DNA from: Parelaphostrongylus tenuis
Taxonomy: Eukaryota; Nematoda; Chromadorea; Rhabditida; Metastrongylidae
Direction: 5' to 3'
DNA: 64,000 bases
Assembly (NCBI GenBank): GCA_019055375.1
Contig: JAHQIW010000079.1
Location: 121,261 to 185,260 of the forward strand
Shown here: positions 43,501-58,500 of the stretch, piece after piece
How positions within the stretch are numbered: position 1 is the stretch's first letter
How the letters are laid out: every line of letters begins with the position of its first letter
The notes under the pieces: generated by a model
The model's input: the letters and a program-made list of their open reading frames with translations, nothing else
What the model was told of the DNA's origin: nothing
Databases searched by the model: none
Position numbers and translations under genes: made by a program

Positions 43501-46500
43501 TCTTGGCACGGGTGTAGGGGAGACAAAGGTGTCACTACACACCAAACGACAAAAGCCATCTCGAAGGGCTACGAAAAACGCCCACTGACGCAAGAAAAGG
43601 AAAGATGAACACCATAACGATGACAATTGCGTCCCAAACCCAGATGAGAGGTACCTTCAAAACTACCCTTTGTGACAAATGAAGAGAGCGTCGCTGTTAG
43701 AAGGTGTTTGAAAAACATTGGCTAGGGACACTCTTTAGAATCTTAGAAATTCCACCAAACACATTACGTTTTTGATTGGTTCAAAACCTCTTGCATCACC
43801 GTCTACGCATTGGAGGACAGAAATTTTGAAATATGCTCTCATGGAAGAGATAGAGGTTGCATGAGTTTCAGGCACAGTATACCAGATCTCTTGTGATAGT
43901 ATGTGGTGGCATAGGCGAAACGGAGCGAGCACTTTGTGTCCACATAAAAAACTTAAATAGGAAAGGAAAAGTCGACAAGGATTTCTTTAGGTGCGTAAGA
44001 CAGAAAATCACAGAGTTTTAAGCCTTGAGTTGGTCATAAGCACCCTAGGGCAAGAATCAAAAATGTCGGAGTGAAAGATCATTGAGACCTTCCGCCTAAA
44101 CTGCAAAAGTTCAGCGATGAATAGAAGGGGAGAGTGTCTTAACTTAACAATGATTTGGCCCCGTATTCATTTTCTAACTTGACTGAGGTATCACAATACA
44201 CCGGTTACATCTCTTCTAGGAATAACTTAGGGTAGGTTCTCACTAAATAACTTGATTTTTGAATCACTTTTGAGTCAGGTTTGCACTAAAATACAAATAT
44301 TGAAGTATATTTAGATAAGGTATGATTAGCACGTGTAGGCCTTGAGGAAAGCGAAATCGACGAAATGCCAACTATGGCTTTTAGGGGAACAAACCTCATG
44401 AAAGTTTTATTTGGAGGAAAAGTCATGTAAGAATTGATTTGTCATGCTAATCTGTATCTGCTAGATTCATTTGCTCATGTTCTCCACTAATTTTAACCAC
44501 CTTGTAATGTTTCGAAAACAGAATGTGATTCGTAGCGGTTTTTCGTCAAATTTGTTTTTCGTACGGGATATATGGTGACCAAAAGGCCAATGACATCAAC
44601 CTCAAGAAGGTTTGAAACATTCTTGCAGACGATATGTTCATTGTTTCGTATCGGGTTTATAAAAACGGTTAATTGAGAGGAGATTACATTTTCGTATCAG
44701 CCGCTAAACAACGACCGTTAATACGCTGGAAACCATTTCTTTTGGCGAGAGCGTACTACTTTTCGGCCCCATCTCTATTACAGGAGGCAAGTGGCTCTGA
44801 TGATGGCGATACCGCCTAAACGCACGTAAGCCACGAAATGAACGTAACGTGCCAACTCTCGAGTAGGCTTAAAACTTTTCAGCAGGCTATATAGAAGATC
44901 AACATATAGCACGAAGCTAAACACCACAAATGTGGTTATCCAGACTCATCTATCGTCTTCATAAGTGTGTAAGACGATGAAATGCTTTTCATCACTCACG
45001 AGGTGTTCATTGTCATTAACTCATAAAATGTGCCATACGATGAATCAGACATATGGAAAAAGAACTCACAACACAATCTCATAATATTCGATAATCTTAT
45101 CCATTTCAAGCTTCTCCCAGTTAGTTTTGAAGCCAAGCATCAATATGTTTGGACGCATCTTACCGACACCTGAGCTCTGTAAGGAATAATTTGTTACCGT
45201 GATTGGAAGCTAAATGCTAGCATACGCACTTGAAGCAAGGTTATTGCTCCTTCGACTTGATCTTTGTTGGCTACAGTGGCCGGAAAAGCTTTCACATGGC
45301 GACTTTCCAACCACTCCGACATTTGTTTGTGCACTTTCTTTGTTATGACGACTGTGCTACTGCTTGTTGACTGCTAGAGAGAGGTTTAGATTTTGCAGTA
45401 GTCATACGCATATAAGATAAGAATCAAGCGCACTATACGCAGGAAGAAAACTGATCACACCGGTATGACAAATCCACATATGAGTAACGATCGTCCCATG
45501 ATGATATTGTTAGCAAAATCAACGAGCGCTGGCCTAGCAGCTGGATTTCCAGTCAACAGTAATACCTATAACAACAAGGTTAGTAGCTACAGCATCAATG
45601 AGCGATATTTCTGATGCTTGTAGGAGAAATTTTTAAGAGGGGTAGTATTGAAAATTGTTTGCCAGGTAATGCACCTGAGTTACGCCATAATTGTAGTGCT
45701 CCGTGGCAGAGCAAAATACCGACGACGTGACATCACAAATTTGCTCCCATTTATGCTTCCGACGATTTTTCAATAATTCTCACGATATCTCAAATCCACG
45801 TAACTTGTGCTTCCTCATCACATCTCATATTTTCCTAAAGGCGGCCCTTCTCTAACTTCTCAGCAGTACAATTGCTGAGGCAATGATCTGTTGATCACAC
45901 ATGTAATGTATGCATTTATAAGCTGGCTGCAAAACACTACGAGATATCTCTCTCCTTCGATAGCTTTTCTATAGACCTCGCTAAAAAACAATAATGGTCC
46001 GATATTGACATAACATGTTTTGAATCGCTTATCACGTCTAAGTGCTAGACAGGCGCCTGTTTTGCCTTTCAGGAGTATTCAGTAGCACAGTCCTCCCTTT
46101 CAGCCGATCCCTTGAGACTACACTCTTCTATGAAGGAATCGACGCCGAGTAATAATTCACCGCAAGTCAGTTGATAGAATTTCTTCACATTGCAGAGATC
46201 AGCAGTCAAGCTTGTGGCTATAAAATTGATTATACCTGTCCAGTCGACCGGTCAAAAAAAACGGCTCAAAACGCTGGTATCTGCAATATCAGGGGCAACA
46301 TACAATGCATCTCAAAGATCAACAGACCAAAGAGTCAAAATTCAGGAGATTTGTCAATCGAATCATTACAAATTGGTACATCAACTGTGCCAACCAAATT
46401 CACAAACCAATACATCTCTAGTGCATCAATCTCATCGGTCAAAGTCACTGAACTACTATAGGTTTTATAGCAATGTAGTTATAGAGTACTAGTTATTGCG

Positions 46501-49500
46501 TCAATAATGCAAAAGGACTTGTAGTAGTTACATATTTCAACTAGGCAGAGGCAGTAAGAAGACGAATGTTATATCAGGTAAAGGCACCTGAGGCTTATAG
46601 CCAGGATCCGCATCCCGCTCCATGTCTTGTAAACCACTGAGCGTCGTATCAAAGGACGATCCGATACGTTCGTTGGCAATTTGTGATTCTATAAATAACT
46701 ATCGTTTCTTTTAGGTTTATTTCGGAGCGCGGTCATTATTCTCATTAGAAAGATTGTAATTCTACTGAATATTATTGATATCGATATTGAACGCTAGGCA
46801 TTTTCATATGTAATAGTGCATCTAATTCCTACCATGTGCAATAGTGCGTTGACCATTGTACAGTAACATCAAAAGTATGAAGGATCTTGATTTTCCCACT
46901 TGGAACCTTCACTTAAAATGAACAGTCTGAAGATATCCAGAAGAGTCACAACGTTGTCCCTTGTTAATAGCTTCAAATTCGTACAGAATAGAACGGAAAT
47001 GTCTGCGGTAACAACGAAGATCAATCAAATCAATTATACCAAGGCTGGAATGAATTCCATTCGTTCATAGAATGGTAGCATATTTTTCAGTGCTGGCCAT
47101 TCAGCAAGTGATTTGTGACATAAATTCGATGGGAAAGGCGTAAACCTTAAGGCGTAAACCTTTATGAACACTAGAAGGTGCCAGCGAACCTTAGGCCTAG
47201 CCACAACATCACTTTCGGATCACTTTGATTAGTTATCTAAATATGGTCTAATTTGTATCTCTGACGGCTTATCGTCATATCACTACTTCTTGCATATCTA
47301 GTTTTCCTCGACACGATGTGTCAGCAAATCAGGTGTAAAACTGCTGGCGATGATCTATCTCTAAGAGATGCTCCATGTAGTTGATTTCATTAGCATCACT
47401 GCAGGTGATTGAATGCATTCTGGCCATTACAGCGGCTTGCAGTCGTTTGTTAGTGTATCAAGTTAGTGTTGCTATACTTCGAGACACGTCCAGTACCAGT
47501 TCGCCGACACCGGAGAAATGGAAGGAATGGTGAGCCTGCGATGCGGAATCAAACCACGACCACCTATGTGTCGCCCGACAACTTAACCACTGTGCCACTG
47601 GCCCTGCCAGGCCCATATTATAGAAAGGTTACAAAAATAGGATCTGATAAGATAGAACTCACTTGACTGCTTCCATTTGATGTAGATGTAGAATTTTAGG
47701 AAGGTAAAAAACGGCTGTATTTGTAAGTTTCCAGCTAACAGCCAGCATTATGTGCACACAAAGCAATGAACAGACTAGCGCCAACCATCGATTGTAGTAT
47801 CGAAATACAGGCCTATCGGCTGCAACAATATCAAGATTCATTGAGGTTGAAAAGAAAATTATTTCAAAAACAATTGAGTCAGAAATACTTCTAGATTGAT
47901 CAACCACATTAGTGCCTACAGCCTTTCTGGATTATAATGAATACTCTCTAACATTTTGAAGCTAAACTGTGGATGCTGAGATACTGCCTATTCACGAAAT
48001 CGCACTTCACACAAATGGGAGGGCTTACATTGAAACAGCGACAGAGCCCAAGTTTTAGTGCATTCTATATGTGTAAGGTGCATGCCTCATTGGTCGATAA
48101 TTGTTCAGTGCTCTACTGTGGATATATAAGTGATTGTTTTCATCTGCTCCACACAAAAAGAAATGGACAGATGCCTTGATTTGTTGATTGAGTAGTCAGA
48201 GTACAAGACTACCTAACAGAAACCGAAGGCAATTTGGTATTTATTCTTAAACGCTCAGGCCAACCTATCCAAAAGCGCCTACAACAAAAGGTGGTACCGA
48301 AAGCCAAGTGATAGAAAAATGCTGTTTGATTGTCTTTTCTTTTTCCTATCACACACAAAACGCACCCTTGTGTGATGTTTCGCACATTAATTAATCTATG
48401 CACAGAAACTTAGTAGAAAGAGGATTTTCTGTAAGGCGCGAAAATAAGTAGTAGTAGTACTACTGGGATACTAGTACTGGTAGCACTGAAAGTAGTCACT
48501 TCTAGTGGCTTCGATACGGTGACAGAATTTCGAATTAATTCTTAAGAAAAACGACGCTCACGGACAATAAATTCAACCAAAGCAGGGCCCCGTACATCCC
48601 CGCCCCTGATGCAACAAAATAAGCACAGGCATTTGCTTAATTAGGGGCGATTAAACCGAGAGAAGTCGGTAACAGTAATTAAAATACTACCAAACATTCT
48701 AAATCGACGCCTAGGTCCTAGCCATTCATATGACCGTCAATGTGAATTACATAAATGCATGGTTTGCTATAGCGGTAAATAAGGCGATTATTTAACTTCA
48801 ATACAGATTTCGAATCTCTTATCAAACATGCGTGATCAAATACACTGACGAGACGGCTAGACCATTCTGCATTCGTGTAAAGGTGCACTTAATTTGGAGT
48901 CGTGAAGATAAGTCAATGGTAACGTAGGCACACATACTGCACAATGACGTAGCACAGAAGATAATGAGGTGAAAGTCGTCAACTTCGCAATGAAATTCAA
49001 AATGACTGGGCAAAAACTTCGAAGCTCTTCAGGTAAATAATGGAGATTCAAATCTAAGCCGCAGAGTGATCACGCGTAGCAACTCATCATACTTCGAACT
49101 CATTCTCTTTTACCTGAGCCAGACACATTCCTCTGATGAACAACTTAATGGCTCAAAAAGAATTAGACGAAGTGCACAATCACAACAATGGTGAGTACGA
49201 AGAAAACTCGGAGCCTAAAACATATGGAGTGGTCTTAGACCATGACTACCCTTTCCGATAGGCGGACGTTTGCACTGCGCCATCTAAGCTATCACTCGAC
49301 CTTTTTCCCAGCCGTACTTCAATACTACCGCTTTCTATAAGCAGTCGACGGAATTGATTCGAGACGCACGATTTTTAAATTACGCTGACTAGATTTGCCA
49401 CGGATCTGAGGGGTGAAAAAAAATTTGAAAAAACTGGAGAGCTTAAAAAGTTTTACAAGCAAAATGGATTATAATTATTCAATGTGGTTTTTTTTTTCGA

Positions 49501-52500
49501 ATATGTTGGAGACTATAATTGACCTTTACAGCAACTTTTGTCACATTTTCGATTATCCACATGGATTTAATGTTTATCTCATAATCTAACTCAACAGCAT
49601 ATTTCTTCGTGACTTCGATAATTTAGAAGCAGGAGGAATGAGGAAGGTCCAAGGAGGCTTTCAGGTAGTTGATTGGGGTTATATGGAAACCATTGTTTCC
49701 GTAAGAGATGTTTTTACTTGACCATCACCTTCGTGTAATTAGTGTGTACTTCCCCTAAACGCTATTTACTGTCGTCATAAAGTTTAATATATCTAAAATA
49801 CTTGAGAGAAGACTCGCGTTTTTACTGCATTTGGAAGCTCTTTCTAGCCACCACAAACGCTACTTGGTACGGTAACATCACTTGGTGGCTCGACTCCGCT
49901 GCCTTCTCCGTCCCTTTCAAGCATGAGTGGCGTTATGCCACTTGTTTGGAGAAAGGTCGTTTACATCACTTTATCTGTGCATACCATTGCATCGTTTTAG
50001 CATCAGCTTTTTTCTTAAAAAACATTGTTGATCAAGTAATAGTTTATTCTTTCTCCACCATCTTTTTTGCCAACTAGAGAATTTGTCGAGCGCCATACTC
50101 TTCATTGATATAAGCATCCACATCAATTATGGACTCACCTCTTCAGCTCTTGTTATTGATGTCCTTAGTCATTACCTATTCCTTTCTAAAAATATTCTTC
50201 ATAATATTTCTCCACTACGTATACTTCCAGCGCTAGCAACTTTATCTTTCTCTCTCGTCGTTTTTCATTTTTCTCGATCTAGTTTAATTCTAGATACTAA
50301 CATAAAATACCATTTTTACCATATTTCATCACCATGTACATGCACATCACTTCTCTCCAACAACCCCATGACAAAACATCTCTCTCACTCATTGGCACAT
50401 TCTTACATCTTACATTCTTCAGTTTAAGTCTCACTTATGACCCCTGCCACCATATTACCGCTCTTACTACTTCTAGATTGGCATTCGTTATGTTCATACT
50501 AGCATTACTACAAATAATTCGAATACCCAAATTTGAGAACACAAAATGTTGCGAAAACCACCAGTTCAACGTGGAAGACCCTAAGAGAGGCATTGATCAC
50601 GTCAATTGACCAACACATGCTGATTCTTTTTGGCAAGGTCCAAAGAAAATATAAGTTTGGTACTTACATTTGAGAGTGGCCATAAATACAATGTAGTTGA
50701 ATAGGCAGTAGGTGGTCAGGAAGAAGATGGTCACAATGCTTGCAATGATATTGAACGCACCTAAATTCTCGAACATATGGGAATTCTTTATGCTTTGTTT
50801 ATATGACCTAACCGTATTATTATATTCAGGGATGCTGAATAGATATGCAAAACTCTGAACTTCAGGCAGGAGTTGAGCACTTCGATAGTCACAGCGCTAC
50901 TAATGAAACTTGTCAGAAAGCCGATACTTCCGCCAACACTAGAAGTGGCATACCCGACCTCTGGGAGACTCACTTTCCCTATCTATCAAATCCTGTCACA
51001 TTTTCAGCTATCTGCAGCAGCTCTATTTACTTCTAATTCAACACAGCAAAATTTTTTTTTTTATTTTGGTAAAGGGGTAAGCGGAAGTAATAGTGAAACC
51101 GTTCACCGCGTTTACCAGCCCTTAGCAGTAAAACTACAGTCAAATTTTTTTTGGAAAAAAACGAGTTTTTTTTTTCAAAGGAAGCAATATGGTAGGCTGG
51201 ACGCTGGTTCAATCGCCTAGCCCAGCACTCCCTTGCGATCAAGCAATTAACCGATTGAACGAATAAGATACGCCCTAGTTCAGCTACTTCCAATACTTCA
51301 AGTGAAGTCGTCTTGATCAGCATTCTACGATATTCATGAAAACGAAATTCTCAAGCAGTAGCCAAAGAGTCACGTAAACATTCGAAGGCCTTAGTGGAAG
51401 GAAAATGCGAGGAATTGAATCGAATGCAAGACGAGGTGGAGTTTTGCACAGTAGATTGTGATGACGGAACGAGTAAAGTTAGTAAGATAAGAGATATCCT
51501 ACAAATCTTTTCCACCTCAGCTTCATATTACACCATCATTAGAAAGAACAGGAAAGGTGAAGAATTTAGAAAAAAAATGTAAAGCTCTTGGAAGAGGTAA
51601 GAGGTATGGCGCAGATCGCAATCGATGAAAAATTAAAAAAAAAAGATAAACTAGTGTTTTTCAGGAACCCACCAATCATGCTGAAGAGAATCCCAACAAC
51701 GGTGATTACAGTGAAGGCAATCCGAGGTGCGTTTTCTCTTCCATATCCACGTCCTAGCTTATCCCATCCTGGGACTAACCCGTCACTATGCCCAACATCC
51801 TGAACACGTCATTTACACTTCGCTTCAAATTGAATGTATATATATTTAGTCCTCCATAATATATGTGTTTACTTTATCTCATCATAGAGCTGTTAAAAGT
51901 TCTCAACATAAAAAACAACTACGCTTGAAAGAGAAAAACAGCCCCAGTAACCTGAACTAGTCGAGCTGCAGTGATGAGTACCGTGTAAGCACAGTAGGTG
52001 CAGGATAGGATCACAACTGCAGTAACGGGTAGTGATTTCAGCAACGCCTAGGTAAATGTTATATTGAGACTGATTTGATTCAAAATAAACGATTTTTTAG
52101 TTAAATGTATATGAAATGCAAAACACCCGACCAATGGGGACTTTTATCCCGTGTTTTATCCACATCGTGGGCTCATAGCTAATACTACACCACCGAGACC
52201 ATCGCTTGGCTACCACTCTTTCAGATAATCCACCTGTACGTTATCCCAATACAAAACGTCTTTAATTTTTTCAAAACAAAATCTTTGAGGTGTCAATATG
52301 CCAAGAACTAACGGTGTTCCATAAAGCGGCATAACGACTGCGTCTAAGCTTGTAATTCTTGGATGACGCCTTTGTACCAACATGATGGCTAGCTTTTTGT
52401 GACCTGTAGATTTTCAGGTATACACAGCATACCATGGTATAGTAGCCATGATGTAGAGTAGCAGCATTTATGTTTACGAGTGGGCTGAGGCTAATGAATC

Positions 52501-55500
52501 GAGCCTCAAGAACAGCTGTCACAATGTACAGTAGCGAAGAAAGCACGAGTGCCATTGCAGTGCCGCGAAATATGTCATTCTGAAATGATTCTTTTTTGCT
52601 TCATTATATTGACAAGACTCTGAGAGACATGAGGGCGAACGTTTGCTGCATAACGCAGGCACAGTAAATCTCAATTTTTGTACACGAAACTGTTTGCAAT
52701 AAATCATCTTTGCATTCATGAGCCTCTGCCTTCTTTGTTTTGCATTTATTCTTCCGCACTCTTGCAAGATTACTATTCCAACTACTTCTTAGACTATTTT
52801 ACTTTTACATATCCACTTTCACATATGCTGTGCAGATCCCAACACTTCTACCGTACCAATTGCTTCCTCGTATTCACCATCATTGAAGATTCTTGAACAA
52901 ATTACGTGAGATTTGGCTACGGCTGGCAGATTGTTCTCTCCTTTATGAATGTTGTTGAATGATGGTCAAGTGAATTGTTCTCTGAGATTTGAGGGAGCTC
53001 TTTTAGAGTCTTTGTGGGTGAGTTTGAAGAAGTGAGTTGGGCTCAGACCAACCTGGTATCATTATCTCGGTCACGGAGGAATGATAGGCTTAGCAAGCCA
53101 GGCGCGGGCTCGCATCAGTGTCGTGTTTATGATGAACTACATCACCGCCACTGTGCTGTCCGCCTCTTTTTCCAGCTACGATATCATAATTCGCTGATTG
53201 CTTAATCCTTTGGGTACTATAGGCCTACGGCGCTGGCTCCGCAACGCCTTCGCGCGTAGCGGCGAGCAGTTCGTAATGCCGAGTGCTTAATGATGTTCGA
53301 TATCGGGAAGAAGGCCAGTTGCTCGATTCCCTACCACGATGTCCATAGTAAATTTTTTGATGTCTTTTCAAGTGCTGATCAATATCTAAGATTCTTTTAT
53401 AGAGAATTATTACAGCAAAAAAATGCTCAGTTGTCTTACAAATCTCTTCAACATGAAAAGTAAATTCATGGGCTAACGACGTAACGACGGGACCAACGCA
53501 CAGGTGTTGCAAACCGGCTCCACTTTTTTGTGAAATTTTTTCTGGAAAGTTGAACACTGGAGAAAATATGATTCGAGTTTGGTCTTTACAACATTTTCGA
53601 GAGAAATGCGAAATAAGTTGAGTTTGCGTTGTTACCTCCATGCCTCTTTTTTCGTAACAAAAAGTAGTGAAATATTAGGTAACTGAGATTTTTTGCTGTA
53701 TAACTACGTTACAGATGAACCATCGAAGCCAGCTGACATCATAGAACAGCACTCAAAGACGGTGCTACAAAGCAGTTATAGAAAGGTTCAAACCAGTAAC
53801 ATTTTTAACCATGGCTGGTATCTCTGACCACTTGACACTACGGAATAGCATCAGCGTCATAAGACTATCGTACCAAAGGATATTCCTTCCACCAATAAAG
53901 ATCATATAATTGATGAATGCGAACTTGAACTTTTTCAGCACCTGCTAGCGAATAGTGTGGTCACAATGGATTGAGGTCATCGTTGTGATTATCAGATGTA
54001 TCTGCACTTTCAATATCGTCGGCAACCATAAGCGACTGCCATAGAAGTGTCCACTCGCCCCTCCAGTGTGCCACAGTTTCCAAAGTACTGCACTGTTCTT
54101 TTTTGCTATTCGTAAAACAAATGAAGAAATGATTCCTTTCACTGGATAAGGATTTCTTACAAGTGTTAGTTTTCTTTCAAAAGCTCTTCTCTCGGAGGAC
54201 TGCTATACCTGCTCGTTTTCTGAAAAGGTTCTTTACAAGCCACAGCATCTAAAGTAAAATTACCCTTCACACTCGCGACGCGTTTTCATTTTCATAATGC
54301 TTGTAAATTACTGGAAGCACAAAAAGCATATGAGTGTATAGCGGAAATCTTCGGGTGCTAGAGTCATACCTTTTATCTAAAGTTTTCTTCAAAGCGGAGA
54401 GGTTTTTTTTGAATTCATTAACAAAGTTGCACTCAACATATGATTTGTGCTTGCATGATCTATCGATAGATCGCGCGTTACTATCCACATTCAACACACA
54501 CCCAATCCACAAGCGAATGCGCGACGAAAATGAAACTCAATTTCATTTTCCCTTCTACAGTGCAGTAAAATTGTAATTTCAAAAATTGCGCATAGCGATG
54601 GAATCGTCAAAAACATACGCTAATAAATGGTTAGTTGAAGGGAGGAGCGCTGTCCTGCGAAAATACGCGTGTGTGGAGCACAAAACTTCTCTTTTCGCTT
54701 CAGCGTTGTTAAAAAGGCTTTCACAGAAGGTAATCACATTTTCAAATTTCTCAATATTTGAGCTGTCAAACATTTATTAGCAATCTAAGGCAAAAGTTTT
54801 GCTCAGCGAAATATAAAGGAGACAACAGAAAAGCGCGTGGCGCATGAGAAACGTAGTTTTTGTGACTACTACATCGCTATAAAAAGGTCTTTTAGACAAA
54901 ACATCAGCAGGTATGGCAGTCTTACGAGATTAAGCTTTAGAATGATTAGTAACAATCTTCTACAAAGTTCTTGTCCAGCAAAGACTTCCTATTATTCATT
55001 AGTTTCAAGATGAAGAGAATGGTCTATTGTACTTTGGAGGAGGAGAGACATGCATATCCATCATTATTTCATAAAAAAAAAATCGTAGGGGATTTCCGTC
55101 ACAGGCATGACATACTTCAGAAACTGTGTCCAAACGGGTCATGTCCTCGGCTGTTGACACGTGTCACGCGTGCACCCCACCTGTTTTTTTTCTTTGGTTT
55201 TTTGAAAATACGGTATTATCACTGTCTTTTCATTATAATGGCTCAAAACTTCGTATTCTGACTCCGACTTAAATAGTGCACATATTTTCTTAAGTCGCTC
55301 TCTTGATAGCGTATTCAATTCAGTAGAGCAGTTTTTGACTTGATTACATTCTCTTCAATGTTCAGAGGCCAAAAATATTGTATGGAAATTTCTTAGAGAC
55401 CCGCAGACCTTTTATGATGCGATAACACGGTTGAGTTGTTAAATCCATTTCAACCTGACTTTTGATCCATTTCAGCTTTTGAGTCATTTCAGCCAAACGT

Positions 55501-58500
55501 TCTGAGATCTAAGTTGTGAAAAATCAAACAGCGCATTGATGAGGTTTCCTAGTAGTTTGCTTGAAATTTATCCCTGGAGAGACAGTCTAGATTTTTTTGT
55601 CTCCAATCCATTCATATAAAATAATGACAGTGAAGTGATAAATGATAAACATAGAATTGACAAGAAGAAAAAAATTAACGAAAACCTTGGCAATATTCAC
55701 TCGCATTGACAGACCGGTGAACACACTTGTCACAGCTGGGAAGTAGATGACAAAACCTATCGCTTTTTCATCGTACGGGTTGTAGTCGGAAATTTCGAAG
55801 GCTGAACAAATATCAAAGCTCAAAACTTTAGAACATGAAAGGGAGACCTAATGAGAAGACTGTACTCTTTGTTATTCCATTATTGGAATTTCACCTTCCG
55901 ATGAATAAAATTAATCTATGCGAAACTTGTGTTGTTGCAAAGCGCTGTTTAGGAATGGAAAGTATTCATTGATCTCATTCATTAATGGTAATGTCTTTGA
56001 GTTTGATTTATATAGGCTTCATAGTGTGGAAGAAAATGCAAATGATCCAAGTGAATGATGATTGTGAAGAGACAATCTTTCTCATATTGCTCACCGATCA
56101 CTCACTTCTCCTTCATAGTCGACCATTTTAATTTTCGCACAACATTCTCGGGAGTGATCGCAACAAATTATGGAAAAATACGGCTCCATGGTAATCTTTT
56201 TGTGAACCAACTCATTGCCTTCTTGAAATAATGGTATACCGGTTGTGAATCTTGTGTTTAGCTCACAATGCATGTTATATACTCTGTAGGGGTGGCCACA
56301 TTGTCCAGAGCTTCCATGATCGTTTCTGTCTTGACTGAATCAAACAGATTTTTTAAACCAGTGAATGTAAAGCGAGGAGGCTTGCAGTATTCATTGGCTA
56401 CTTCGATGACCTTTGTAATCGTGTAATATGATACATTGCTTCGATTACTTTTGAAAACTGTGCTTGTTTCATATACAGTCTTTCGTCCAAAGTTCGCCCA
56501 GTAGTCTTCGAGATACTTGAAGTGAAAAATTTATAGACTTCTGCCAGCAATAGACATGGGACGATGGTTGCCCATGTTGTGGAAGTCTTCTTTTCTAAAT
56601 ATCAACACAAACTTGTTGGTCTTCCATTGACTAAGTGAAACGACATATCCATCCTCGTTCTTACATATGATCACCTGCACCAACTGTCGTACCGTTGATC
56701 GTCGAGTGACTCGGGCGGTCACCAGCAACACTTCCATTTTTTCTCAGCTGCGTGCAAGAGTAGTCCAGTGGGTCCTCCTCTATCCACGGATTCGCTGAGC
56801 GTCATATCTTTCTTCTAGTCTATTCGTGAGAAAATCATACCATTGGGTCGGTGGTCTTCCTGTTGAATGCTTGATATTTCGAGGAATCTAGTCGGTAACA
56901 GCTCTCCTCCATGTTATCGTTGAAGCGCATCACGTGTCCGGCCTACCTTATCTTCGATATCTTGGAGTGTAAAGCGGCGTCTCTGTTCTTCGCTCGTTGG
57001 CGTAGGTCGGGACTTCGGATCCTTTCTCTAATTTGCGAGATACGGAATACTCCAACAATCGACCTTTCGACCGCGCGCGTTCGATTACGCCAAGTGATCT
57101 TTTATCCTGCTTACGCAGGTACCAGGCTGTCTCCTGCATACGTTAGGGCAGGGATAATCGTCGAGTCGTAAAGATGGACACGGAGTCGGGTGTTCTTTGT
57201 CCTCTTCACTAGTTAAGATGTATGGATGAACCTGAGTATTTAGGAGATCGAATACTAACCTTGGGCAGTTTTCTTGGATGCCTTTTTCAAAGCTAGTAAA
57301 TATTCCGATAAGGCATCGGATTGCGATCACTCTGATTGAGTAATTGACAATGCTTCGGCGAACTTTGTGCGAATGCACTTCTCAGTTTAGTTGATATCAC
57401 TATTTTCTCAAGAACAAATTTTTGGTCCAAGTAATTCAAGTAATTTACAACGTATAGTGATTCGCGATTTTGCTTTTTAGACCCTGGCAGGTTTTCTATG
57501 TTCAGCAAAAAGTGAATTAAGCTCAAAGGATGAGATTGTCTGATTCTGATTGTAGCTTCGGGATAACAGCGAAAATGATTAAGAAAATTGCTTCGTATTA
57601 CTATTAAGTTTATTTTATTAAATATTTTACTCCATTACGGTACCCTTCATCAGAAGATTCTAGACCTAGAATCTTCTAATGTCGGTTATAAGGAATCAGC
57701 ACGAGTATGCCCTCAAACGATGTCCAATAATTTTTCATGGGAGTGTTAGTGATCATTCGAATGCTCAAATCTCTGGTTAAAGTCGCGTGGCCAATTTTTT
57801 AGAAAAACTCTTTAATAACGCTAAAACTTAAAATAAAATTATAATTCACATCAACCGGCAATTCAGTTATTACCACGCTGGAAGGGTGAAAGGTACGTGA
57901 ACGTGCAGAGGAAATGTCGTATTATCTGAGTAAGTCGTTTAATCTAAAGTTTTTTTCATAAGCGGAGAAGCAACTACTATTTAAGTAACAAACATGGCAC
58001 TTTCATGTGAAAAATCCAATCGATCATTGCGTAAGCCTTACCACCCACCCCGAGGCTCGTGAGTTGGCCAAAGAACAGATGATCACGTATGTGAATCGAC
58101 CTTATTTTTTCCTGCTACAAGACAGGAAAGTGATCTCTCCAGAGAATAAGCACAGCGTTGGGATCGTTGAAACTTACTCTATCGAGTGATTACTACTAGT
58201 CTGAAGAATGGGCTCTATTTAACGAGGTGCAAAAAATAGCTTTCTTTCTCCTACAGCATCATGAAAAAACTTTTCCAAAAAGCAAACACACTTTTGAGTT
58301 CAGGACTTGTGCTATCAAAAGAGTATTAGCAGTCTGAGCAAGCAGTTTCACAGCGAAATACAAGCGATAAAAAAAGAACGTGTGATCGTGTGAAATATGA
58401 TTTTATTTTGGATTTTGCATCGTTTATAAAGAGTGTTTCAAAAAACAGGCTACGTATTGCGTTAGCCAATTTTTTAAGCCTTCATATGATTACCAGTACA

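Larger units (their letters stand above)
38225..45069 (-). other. Largest SLC12 intron or unresolved interval
   Basis: Exon 45070 ends in phase 2 (GTG TT|) and the next recognised exon starts at 38224. The expected short linker between the IIEYYEIVL block and the FDVWW block was not found, so at least one small exon may be hidden here. The interval contains a rearranged SINE1, a mariner remnant, a fold-back C element, a nested secreted-protein gene and a SINE1. Confidence 0.5.

Noticed and set aside
49802..50609. Three overlapping plus-strand frames of 90-114 codons, some hydrophobic
   Set aside because: Pyrimidine-rich, low-complexity sequence inside an SLC12 intron with no domain, no splice structure and biased composition.
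52060..52380. Minus-strand open stretch containing HPRITSLDAVVMPLYGTPLV, considered as an SLC12 exon
   Set aside because: The exons on either side join in phase to give continuous family similarity, and the stretch does not resemble the family; part of it is a SINE3.
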